Assembly (NCBI GenBank): GCA_039707465.1 | Contig: CM077646.1 | Coordinates: 78,888,715 to 78,952,714, forward strand | Source of the DNA: Rhabdophis nuchalis | Lineage: Eukaryota > Chordata > Lepidosauria > Squamata > Natricidae | DNA length: 64,000 nt | Reading direction: 5' to 3' | Part shown: positions 54,226-64,000 of the stretch, piece after piece | How positions within the stretch are numbered: the first letter of the stretch is position 1 | Layout: every line of letters starts with the position of its first letter | The notes under the pieces: generated by a model | What the model saw: the letters and a program-made list of their open reading frames with translations, nothing else | What the model was told of the DNA's origin: nothing | The model's database searches: none | Made by a program: the position numbers and the translations under genes

Positions 54226-55564
54226 CCCTCTGCTTATTTGCTTCCCATGGTCATTCTGGTGCTCTGTTTAAATGAAGAAATATTTCTGAAATGATGACCA
54301 AACAGATGATGGGTTGCTGAGTATATGATATTTTCAAAGTGATAAATCCTATTCCTTTATACAGTAGCAGGCTGTTTTATTTTAATTGTAGAATGTGCTA
54401 CACATAGGATGACAGGCTTGTACATGCTTATTCAGAAGTCATATGGAGGTGAGTAAGTTTGCATACTTGAGTGAGAATAATGAAGTCATAATGGGAAAAC
54501 TCAATCGTTGGTTTGTTTAAACTTGAATTAATTCACTTTAAAATAGCCTGAATGAATGAAGAAAATTGAATGTTGATGTTTCTGGAACTAGTGTGTATAA
54601 AAGGACTGGTTTATCATTTCTGTTTTAGACACAATAGTGCCACTTTCTCTCATTAAAAGCTTCTTTACTTAGTTGGTAAAAGGAATGACTCGTCATTAAA
54701 CTTTTACTGAAATTCTGGCTGATGTTTTATTTAATGAAGTCACAAAGTTGTGGCTAAAGCTTTTGTTAAATTATATGAAAACATGACTGGATGATTACTT
54801 AAGTATCATTTTTCTTTTTGAAACTCTGGTGTGTTAATCTAGGCAATATTTTCTTTAGCATGATGAGAATTTCCTATATTTCGGTGGCAATATGAGCATA
54901 TATATATATGATGAAGAAATCACTTGTCAGCTTTGTTTTGCTAACCCATCTACCTATAATTATGAACTGGTCCCAAGATTACTGTGAAAATAGGCTGGAT
55001 TAATCACATTTCCAAGAGACAGTAAAAGCATCCTTGGGGGATTGTCTCACAACTGCTGTTTCTTCCAACACAATATGCATCCTTCCTGCCTGATAAATTC
55101 CTATCTAAGTAATAATTGCAAATAAATTTCCTGTCCTTTTAGATAATTATTCTTTTCCTGCCCCATTTACTTTTTGTAATTAGAACAATTGAAAAGACCA
55201 AGTTCATAACTAATTTGGCTGGCCCCAAAGCTACAAAGTTCATCCCTTGCATAGGCTGATTAAGAGGGTCAACACAAATGTTTGCCTCTAAAGCATCTCC
55301 AGATTAGGGCCACGCTGCAGATTATCCTTATAATTTTCTGACCCTCTTTTAATAAAACATAGTTTAGTAGTATAAGGAATAACTTGGATAAATCGTGTAC
55401 CCTGTTGTACTTCACCATCTTCAAAAGATTCAGATGCATTTTGTTTGGAGACAAGGTTAGTATTAGTGCTAGGTATCTCATAAACTGCCTTGTGAAGATG
55501 GAAGAAAAGGACATGTGTGACTTTCCAATTTATTTGGGCTTGTTCTTATAGAATTTTGATTTAT

Positions 55565-55765
55565 ATAATTTCTATAGTTTTTATTGATTATTAGCCATCA
55601 AATTGTTTTTGACTCCTAGCAACCACATAAATGTCTCCATGGGCGACATGATCTCTAATCTATTCTTTCAGATCTCCCAGTGATGCACACTCATCACTAC
55701 TGTAACTGAGTCTGCTCACCTTGCTGCTAGTTTTTCCCAGCATTAAATACTTTTTCAGAGAGACA
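55565..55765 (-). mobile_element. LINE 3'-like repeat in WNK2 intron 1
   Basis: Same family: attagccatcaaattgtttt, gactcctagcaaccacataa, then ctcaccttgctgctag. Degraded. Confidence 0.55.
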
Positions 55766-57658
55766 GAATTTTGTCTAATGTGACTGGATCTCTATGGTTA
55801 GAGCCAGTGAAATATTTCATGTTTCTGCATGCATGTGTGTATGTATATGCACATAAATGAATAATATAGTTCAATAAATTCAGTAATATTTTCATAGTCC
55901 TAGACTGAGTAACATTATTGCACTGAATAATTGAATGTATTTGTCAATTCCTCTAGTAAGCTGAAATGGGTTCCAGCCATGTAGAAATTATTACAAAAGA
56001 AAGCATTTTCATTTGAAAAAGAAGCAGCCAGTAGGTTTTTGACAAGTGATATTTGACAGTATTGCTCGGCCTTGTTTATCAGTATTTGTGTTCAAAAACT
56101 GTGTCTACCCTTTCCTTAGCCCTCTGGCTACAGAGTAGCTAGACTCTGGAACTACTTGGCAACAATGAAAGTTACTTTTATCCTTAAAAGTCAACTTTCC
56201 ATTTAAACATGCCAGAGAAAGTTAAGGCCCATCTCTCTACCCTCAAAATGTGAAACCCATTTTTCTCTCTGCTACATGCAGACAACTCAGAAGGACTCTC
56301 CATGGTCTTATACATTAGAAGAGGCTTGCAAAACTTAGGGAAGAGCCTCACTGAATAATTAAAAATAATCACAGGCCACAAATGGATGCCTGGGATGATA
56401 GTCCGCTGTTCTGCAGCTAGCAAAACAGTGGCTATGTGGGAGGAGATTCAGCGGTGAGGTTGGGAGGTGTTGGAGGCATTCAGCGATGTGTCTTTTGGGG
56501 TGGCGGTGAATTTATTGTCTTGATAAAACCTCAGAGGATCACACAAGTCTGCCTAGCAGACTGCTTGTTGTGCAGACCTGCATTAGAAGCAGGTGACTGT
56601 CAGGAAATGACTTATGGCGAGATGCCGACCTCTTAGCAATTTCATCAGTAAACTTTTGTGTGTCTTATGAATACATGGAGCTAACAATATGATACTTTCC
56701 TTTGCATAAGAGTTGACAGAGGCAAGAAGATATAATTTTATTTATTTATTTATTGGCTTTATTTATAAATTGAGTGGGGATAGTGTGTAATGAAGCTTCA
56801 AATGTGTTGGTATAAATAATCTTTGTATGCATGTAAATCACATTATAATTTTACTGACTTGTGTGAAATAGATAAGATATGCCCTCCCAAAAAATGTAGT
56901 ATGTGAGGTTATGCTTAGGTTTCCGTTACCTAATGAAATGTAATTGGTAAAACAATAGTGCTACAGTAAATGTGTGCTCTGGATTGAATATATCATGTCT
57001 CAATATAGGTTCAGTGTTTAGTTTAAATAAGCAAATAGCTAGTAGCTTATATTTAGATTTTGTGTATGGCTTAGATGTTAAATATTAAGGGAATGTTCAG
57101 AAATATGATAATAGAAAGAGCTATATTCCTTTTCTCTAACTCTTCTTTCTTCAGAATAAAATATCTTCACATGTATCTTACATGACTTTTGATGGTTTTC
57201 AGAATAATTTTTGTTAAAAATACAAAGCAAATTTCCTTTCATTATAGAGATGTTTATTTAATTGAAGATACTGAATTTATTTAAGGACAAAGATTTTACT
57301 ATATGAAACTATTTATAGGTTATTTTAAAGTGTTATTTTTATAATATGCTATAACTCTTTGAAAACAAGATACAATACATTATTCAGCTATTTATCTATT
57401 TCTGAAGTTCTGTGATTCGACAGACATAATTTCTCTGTCAATACCTGCTTCTTTTGAGTTCCAGTGATTGTACCTAACTGTAATTGTTTAAGACACTTTT
57501 TTTTAAACATTATCTTTGATTTTTCATTGTCAGATGTTCTCCTGATCTTACCTTTGCATTATATAGTATTTCCAAAATATTTAATCTTTAGCTTTATTAG
57601 TAATACTTCCAGTGATCAATTTGGCTTTACTTCACCAAGAATTAAATGATGACTGTGT

Positions 57659-57855
57659 CAGAGGTGGTATTCAGCAGGTTCTGACCAGTTCTGTAGAACT
57701 GGTAGTGGAAATTTTGAGTAATTCGGAAAACCGGTAAATACCACCTCTGACTGACCCCGCCCCAGTTGATCGGGAGGAATGTGGTTTTTATAATATCCTT
57801 CCCACCAAACCACGCCCACAGAGCCAGTAGTAAAACATTTTGAATCCCACCACTG
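57659..57855. mobile_element. hAT-type element (CAGAGGTGG group) in WNK2 intron 1
   Basis: Ends cagaggtggtattcagc and gaatcccaccactg. Duplications gactgtgt (57651-57658) and gactgcgt (57856-57863), 7 of 8. Confidence 0.85.
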
Positions 57856-59554
57856 GACTGCGTGCTTATGACAATATAGTATCACTTTCTGAAAATAAGC
57901 CCCTGTGGTCTTTGGGAAGCTATATTGCATTAGGGAAGAGAACTCGATTAGAATAGTATATTTACCTTTAGGAAAAAGATCTACCCTTTCAAACTTTCCT
58001 GTTGCAGGAATGGAATCCTTTGGCGTCCTTAGAAAGCAACAATGTAGCATTGGATAATCATAACGTTAATCTTCTTGTTAGTCCTTCAGCTCTGGAGTTA
58101 GCTTAATACCGTGGGTAGAGAGAAATGTCTTCCCCCCACCCTGCCTAAATTAGCACTACTACCGTATATCCAGGCTGCAACAAATCCAGATAATCACTGG
58201 ATGATGAAGAGAGGTTTCTGTTATCCTTTTGTTTTTAACAACCAATCATCTGGATTTTTGTAGCCCAAATATGGTAACCTGAGGAAAAGACTTAAACTCA
58301 CGTTTCCCTTGAATAGTAACATTGCTTTATAACTCTTGTAAACGCTGCAGGGACACCAGAGAAATGCAAATAGTTATACTTAATGGCATCCAAGGGGCTA
58401 ATGTTGAGTAGCAGCAGATATTTAGGACAGGAGGCGAGCAGTCATTTGGCTGGAACACTGATGTCCATATTTAGGGGTAAATCAAGCAAAGCAGCTACAT
58501 AAGGTAGTGCATCTGTTTCTGTCATAAGAAATTGTAACTGTGAGGGATAGTAAGGTTTCAGGTGGCGAGCTTAAAGTGAAATCCTTTAATAAAGAAGACC
58601 TAACCTGAATACAATCAAAGGATTAAACTGATAAAAGAATATAGAGGGATCATTTTTTGGAAACACAAAATTAAGCTATTGTAATGTTTTGTTGTTGTTG
58701 TAAGATGAAAAAGACAAATGCATTACCCAGTTTAGGAATCGAATATTCCCATTTTTTGAAAGCATAATGTTAAGCAGATGAAAATATTTCAGGTCTTTAC
58801 CCTACTAATCTGTGGTTATTGATCTTCTGCTTTGCTTTATATGTCAATTTTCTATTCATCAGGGAAATGTATCTATATACATATTTAAGTAACTATATAC
58901 ATTAAAAAAAAAAGAAAGCGCTTAATTCTATCAAGCTACAGTGATACAATATTTGTTTTAAAAGTTCTATTTATAATTGTATGGATTTTACAACAGGGTT
59001 CATATCACTTTTGTAAGGTTTGTAATCAAAAGGAAGGAACCATGGAGCATTTACTGTACAGAAAGTCCTATATCTGCCATTCCTTGGAATTTTCAGGTAA
59101 AACTGGAAGGAATCTCAGCCTGGAATCCTGGAAACCTGCTGCCAATCAAAATAATATACTGAGCTAGATAGAACAGTGATCTGATACAGTGTTAGGTAGC
59201 TTCTCCCTCCCTTAGAAGGGTAAACAACAAATTTGAGCAATTCTATTTCACCAGTTTTAATACTGTCTATTAACCATTGCAGTCATTTCCATATAGATTT
59301 CCATATAGATTTCATGGGATCCCATTGTTTTGCACCAATTTTACACAAACTTTTGGAACGTTTTTAAAGACAATAGCAAGAAAAGTATGATTCAATCTCA
59401 AGTCAAGGTATTGATAATGGAATCAGGCTTTCTGATAATAGAAATACTAGTTGTGTACTGTCTGTAAAGAAAACAGCTATGGGATTTGTCTCTTATGATG
59501 CATCTAGATTGAGTATTATTTTGCAACATAAATTAACATTTGTTCCATCAGTAT

Positions 59555-59812
59555 TAGTTCCTGTTACTTGCCCCAGCTTCTGCCAACCTAGCAGTTCGAA
59601 AGCATGTAAAAATGCAAGTAGAAAAATAGGAACCACCTTTGGTGGGAAGGTAACAGCGTTCCGTGCACTTTCGGTGTTTAGTCATGCCAGCCACATAATC
59701 ATGGAGATGTCTTTGGACAGCGCTAGCTCTTCAGCTTTGAAACGACCATCACCCCCCTAGAATCAGGAACGACTAGCACATATGTGCAAGGGGAACATTT
59801 ATCTTTACAGTA
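59555..59812 (+). mobile_element. Sauria-type SINE, 5'-truncated
   Basis: Begins in the body (cctgttacttgccccagctt) and runs through cacctttggtgggaaggtaa to gaatcaggaacgactagcac and a tttatcttta tail. In WNK2 intron 1, sense to the gene. Confidence 0.8.
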
Positions 59813-60014
59813 TATTTATTGGGTGTGTCCCCCCCCCCCAATACTCCGGCAACATATGAAAGGTTATGAGCACCTAATGAAAGTGCCTGCCTATAGATAA
59901 GGTTATGTATCAAGAAGCTGCACCAAAATTATAATTCTTTAGAGATAAAAGTAGGTAGAGATAAAAGATTCCTACAGCAGTTTCAGCAGCTTTATGGTAG
60001 CTTTGCTTTATTTT

Positions 60015-60228
60015 ATTTATACCCTCTTTATTATTTTTATAAGTAACTCAAGGTGGCAATCATACCGAATATTCCTCCTTCCTCTCCCCCCCTCAATAAC
60101 ACAACAACCTTATGAGGTGGGTTGGGCTGAGAGAGAGTGATGGGCCCAAAGTCATCCAACCGGCTTTCATGCCTAAGGCGGGACTCACAGTTTCCTGCCT
60201 TAACTGCTAGACCAAACTGGCTCTGTTT
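60015..60228 (-). mobile_element. tRNA-derived SINE, second family
   Basis: Minus strand: agagccagtttggtctagca, then taaggcaggaaactgtgagt, ctttgggcccatcactctct and tataaaaataataaagaggg tail. In WNK2 intron 1, antisense to the gene. Confidence 0.75.
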
Positions 60229-60944
60229 GCAAAAGATTTATAGAAGAGAGATTAAACATAGTAAACACTTATTTTTATATTACAAACCAGAGTTGTTCCT
60301 CAATAAAACAGTGCAGGCATCTCATGCATGTTGCACAACCGCTCTGAGTTCCAGAGAATATGAGCTTTGAAATACAAAGCAATGTCTATAAATTCATTTT
60401 CTCATCAGAGCTGTATTGATTTTACTGCAAAAAATCCTAACCAAATTAACTTTAATAAAGTTAAAATGCAAATAACAAAATTTAAGGAGAGAGATGAAGT
60501 TGTTACTTAGATGATATATTTCTATATTTTAGTGTATTGGCTCTTGCTTAAGGAAACGATGCCATTTTGCTTTTGCTTCAGGAAGCAAAATGTCTTAGGT
60601 CAGCTCAACTGTGGCTTAATATGATAATGTATCAAGTGCTTGAATTATCGAAGTAAAATGTTTCTGTCCTAGATGAATAATAGGAAGCCTTAGAAGGAAA
60701 TACAGAAGCAATCTGAGTTTAGGCTTTCTGTTTGGACAAATTATTCTTTCATGCCTCATTATTTGATACGTACTTTTGAGTTAGTTTCTTTAGGCAAGTT
60801 TTAAAGTAATGGAACAAATAACTTTTATCAAAGAAAAATATTTCTGTAAAAGATATAAGCTAATGGTGAATAGGATTTTAGAAAACAAGTGGAGAAAGTC
60901 AAAATGTCAATATTTTCAAAATAGGAGAGGATGTGATGGTTTTG

Positions 60945-61165
60945 TTTTTTTTTTAAATTAAATTTATATCCCGCCCTTCTCCAAACGGACCCAGGGCGGC
61001 GCACAGGAATGTTAAAATACATACAAAACATATAAAATTTTAAAAACTTATTCTAGTAAAACCTGTGCTAAAAACCGAATTAAAATCCCAAATTTAAAAC
61101 TGTCTAATGGTCAATACAGGGGGTTACGCTAGGCCGGCTAGATGGAATAAAAGTAATTAGCTTGA
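60945..61165 (-). mobile_element. CR1 3' end fragment
   Basis: Same 3' block (tatatcccgcccttctcc ... gacccagggcggcgcacagg) after a T-rich tail, in WNK2 intron 1. Minus strand. Confidence 0.75.
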
Positions 61166-61964
61166 TAGAGCAGGGAGTTAAACAAACCTAACCTGATAAC
61201 TGGAATGGTTCCCTTTTGAAGCACAACAGAATATGATATGGCTTCTGTTTCTTGCTTTTTTAATTTGTTTGCTTAGTAAAAAGCAGTATTATCTGCTATT
61301 ACTCTAATTAATTACTGCTATTTAAAAAATATGTTTAAAAAGAACAGGATATAAAGCAGCAGTTTTTCTAGAGGAGGATACTTTTGAACATGGTAAATTG
61401 ACTTTGCTTATATTAAACTATACTAAACTATACAGATAATTAGCAGTATTTCGTCCTCTGTGAATTTATCTAATTTATTTAAAATATATCTATTTTTCTG
61501 TAAATGTTCTTTATTTATTATTTGATTCCAAAGGTTATTTTTCATTGCTTCTTGAGTCCATCAAGTATCTTTTATTTTCTATTGATTAATATCATTTAAA
61601 ATATGTTTAATTTCGGAAGTTAGCTGTATTTGATTATTGTAACTATTGTGATTTGGTGGATGATTTAACATTCTGAACTCTTGCTTTCTAATTAATTTTT
61701 ACTGCTACACATTCTGGCCAGTTCTTTCTATTTCTGATATGTTTTATATTTCTTCCTTGCATATTACTTCTTTTCACATTTTAATGGTATTTTCCTTCTT
61801 GTCATATCTTAAATGTTAATTTCATTTTTTTTCTTTAATTCTGTTGTTGATATTCTCTTAGGATTAGAGAATCCTTAAGATTTGTTTTATGCAGCATTTA
61901 TGTACTTATAAGATTGCTTTCATCTTATGTCATTAGACTTTAAATAGCCTACAAGCCTCAACAA

Positions 61965-62760
61965 ACAAATATGTAATTAAACAATGTTGAAAACCAATTA
62001 TAATAGTAGAAGGCATGATCCTGTATGTCACTAAACTCAAAAATACATCCCATACAGAGGAACTTCTAAAGGTTCCTAAATAAGTGTTGAAAAAGCCATG
62101 TTTTAAAATCTTCTTAAATGTTAAAATGTAGAGTATTGTCTTAGGAGGAGAGCTCCGATGGAGCAAGCTTGCATCCAAATCATTTCTCATTGCACATACA
62201 GGGAGTGCTCTGCATGTGCTCTGCAGAGACAGGCCTTGCACAGACTCTTTGGAGAAAGCCTCAGATATAGCCGGTGGTGTAGGGCTTTAAAACAACTTGA
62301 ATTGCACCTGGAAACAAATCGGCAACCAATTCAGTTTCATGGGTTGTCATGATTAACATATGGGCCACTTTATTTTAATGTTGCAGTTTCTGTGTGATTT
62401 TCAAGGACAGTCCTATGTAGAGCATATTATATTAGTCCACCTGTGAGATGAGCTAATGAGAGAATGTTGCCAGTACCTTCTGCTGTGGCTGACAAAGGTA
62501 AAGTCCTCTTTGGCCACAGCTTTCTCTCAAGCAGCATTCATATAGACATTAAATAAGATGAGGAAGAGGTTGAACAGGACTTGAATTATCCTTTCCCATG
62601 CAATCAACTGGAACCATCCACTTCTGAAGGAAGCAAACCTCTGAAGTGTACCCAATTCTCAACCATCATAGATTATCTGGAAGAATATCATGGTTGATAG
62701 TATTGAAGACAACCGAGAAATGTAGAGGTAGAGTGATTACATAATTCAAAAAAGTGATCA
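61965..62760 (-). mobile_element. Old CR1 LINE remnant
   Basis: Minus-strand similarity by eye to the 23.5-25.3 kb CR1: the stretch at about 62270-62720 parallels the block encoding the region after YADD, including the 'attatattagtcca' site equivalent to the RLDYCN codons. No usable frame remains. Confidence 0.5.
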
Positions 62761-63439
62761 GTGTTACAAAGAATTTATGACAAGCTGGCTGAAAAACAAA
62801 ATATTTATCTGAACTGGAGTCAAATTATATCAGTACTAATTCTGGCTCAAAGCGTATTTAATGTGTTAATTTTATAATAACATTACAATGCGAAATAACT
62901 TTTATTTTAGTATATTACTTGTGTATAATAAACTGTCAGAAGATTATGTGGAAAACATTATGAAGAACATTAAGTCCGAAATCTGGTTGTGTCAGCTAAT
63001 TACATGGTCTCTTGTGGACAGTCTTGATTGTTAGAGCAGTTTAGTGAAGGAAATTAAAATCTAGTGTCTCTAGACAAACACAAGATAAAAGAGATAGGTA
63101 TTTTATTGGGCAGAAATACTTAAAGTATAAAATGAAAAGAACATCCAGGAGGTAAGGGAGTTTACAAGACTGAGAGATAGGCAGAGGAAAATCAGTCATG
63201 AGTCTGGATTCAGAAATAATCTCACTAATAACTTTCATATATTCTTTTTTGACATATAGTTTATTAAAAAAGTGTATGTTAACTTGAGTAGATGATAGCT
63301 AGGAGGCTTTTTCTGCATAAAGAAATCACCTGCCCTTATCCCGTGTTGTTGTTTTTTTTAATTATTATTTTTATTATAATTTTCCACAAATTATACATCT
63401 ACACATAAAATTTACTTTTTTTTTTTAACAATAATCCAC

Positions 63440-64000
63440 CCAGTGCTATACAAAACGAAAGGAAGAGTTGGTTCTTTGGATATCTTCAAGGTTATCATTG
63501 ATGGATAAAAAAATTAGTAATAAATGTTGGAGATGTAATATGGAAGTGGGAACTTATGAACATATGTGGTATAAATGTGAAAAAATTAAAAAGTTTTGGC
63601 AACAATTGGAGGAAATGATGTTTGAAATGATGAAGAAAAGAATAACTGAGATCAGAAACTATATTATTACTGATAATTAAGGAATTAGAATTAACAAAAT
63701 ATGAGAAAGAACTGATTAGAATTATGATTATAATGGGTAGAATTATAATAGCAAGATATTGGAAAATAGAGGTAAATATTAAAATAGAAGAGTGGTATTG
63801 TGAAATGTGGAAATTAGCTTTAAATGATAAAATGACTTGTGATATTAAATTCAGAGAGGGGGTCTATAAAAAAGACATTTTCTGGAAGACTTGGAACCCA
63901 TTTGTGGACTATGCACTTGGAACTTTGGATGCCTCGACACCTGTACCCAGGGAACGCGGATTTTGGAGACCCCGTGTTGTATTTTATAAGCTTCTGTGCT
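63440..64000 (+). pseudogene. L1 ORF2 3' portion, runs off window
   Basis: Near 63500-63680 the frame reads KISNKCWRCNMEVGTYEHMW then YKCEKIKKFW, the typical C-terminal Cys-rich motif of L1 ORF2 proteins. After a stop, further ORF2-like peptide continues in another frame to about 63840 (for example RIIIARYWK and EEWYCEMWKLAL-like stretches), then 3' UTR-like sequence to the edge. It lies in WNK2 intron 1 in the same orientation as the gene. Confidence 0.75.

Larger units (their letters stand above)
52933..64000 (+). other. WNK2: WNK2 intron 1 (5' part)
   Basis: The intron begins at the donor gtaagc after 52932 and no acceptor plus second kinase exon (which should begin with an Asp-Arg-Lys-Leu-Thr peptide) was recognised before the window ends. 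It holds a tandem duplication near 54 kb, a LINE 3' fragment, a hAT element at 57.7 kb, two SINEs at 59.6 and 60.1 kb, CR1 remnants and an L1 ORF2 fragment at the end. The stretches 53000-53930, 54230-55560, 55770-57650, 57870-59550, 61170-61960 and 62770-63440 showed nothing recognisable beyond AT-rich DNA. Confidence 0.85.

Noticed and set aside
1..64000. CRISPR arrays, bacterial operons, endogenous retrovirus genes
   Set aside because: The DNA is clearly vertebrate nuclear; no regularly spaced short repeats with unique spacers and no gag, pol or env motifs with LTRs were seen.

Overview
The window is vertebrate nuclear DNA, most likely from a squamate reptile and probably a snake. The species cannot be named from sequence alone. 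The evidence is the repeat mix: a BovB LINE 3' end, Sauria-type tRNA SINEs, CR1, L1 and R4/Dong-like LINEs, many short hAT-type elements with 8-bp target duplications, and a long GATA/TATC array. The only host gene recognised is WNK2, a 'with no lysine' kinase. Its first coding exon lies at about 52.1-52.9 kb on the + strand.

Layout. 1-50 kb is AT-rich intergenic DNA upstream of WNK2, filled with nested transposable elements; no conserved exon of a neighbouring gene was recognised. 50.1-52.9 kb is a CpG-rich promoter block. It holds an inverted CCAAT box, a TATA-like element, a possible untranslated first exon with a good splice donor, GC boxes, a good splice acceptor and the WNK2 coding exon. 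52.9-64 kb is the start of WNK2 intron 1, with scattered old repeats and the 3' part of an L1 ORF2 running off the edge.

Mobile DNA of note. (1) At 45.9-46.5 kb, inside a decayed L1 ORF2, two copies of a tRNA-Val-like SINE each carry a complete hammerhead ribozyme motif just after the tRNA-like head; all three stems and the catalytic core can be read directly. (2) At 33.0-35.0 kb is a complete L1-like insertion with 18-bp target duplications, a GC-rich 5' UTR and an uninterrupted ORF1, but no ORF2 at all: a 'half-L1'. (3) Ten or more palindromic hAT-type MITEs, many with exact 8-bp duplications, show recent activity and allow the nesting order to be read. (4) A CR1 copy at 23.5-25.3 kb keeps most of its reverse transcriptase but has frameshifts and a Trp-to-stop change.

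All family assignments come from recognised motifs; no database search was possible. Most other open reading frames are repeat-encoded or chance frames in simple repeats.
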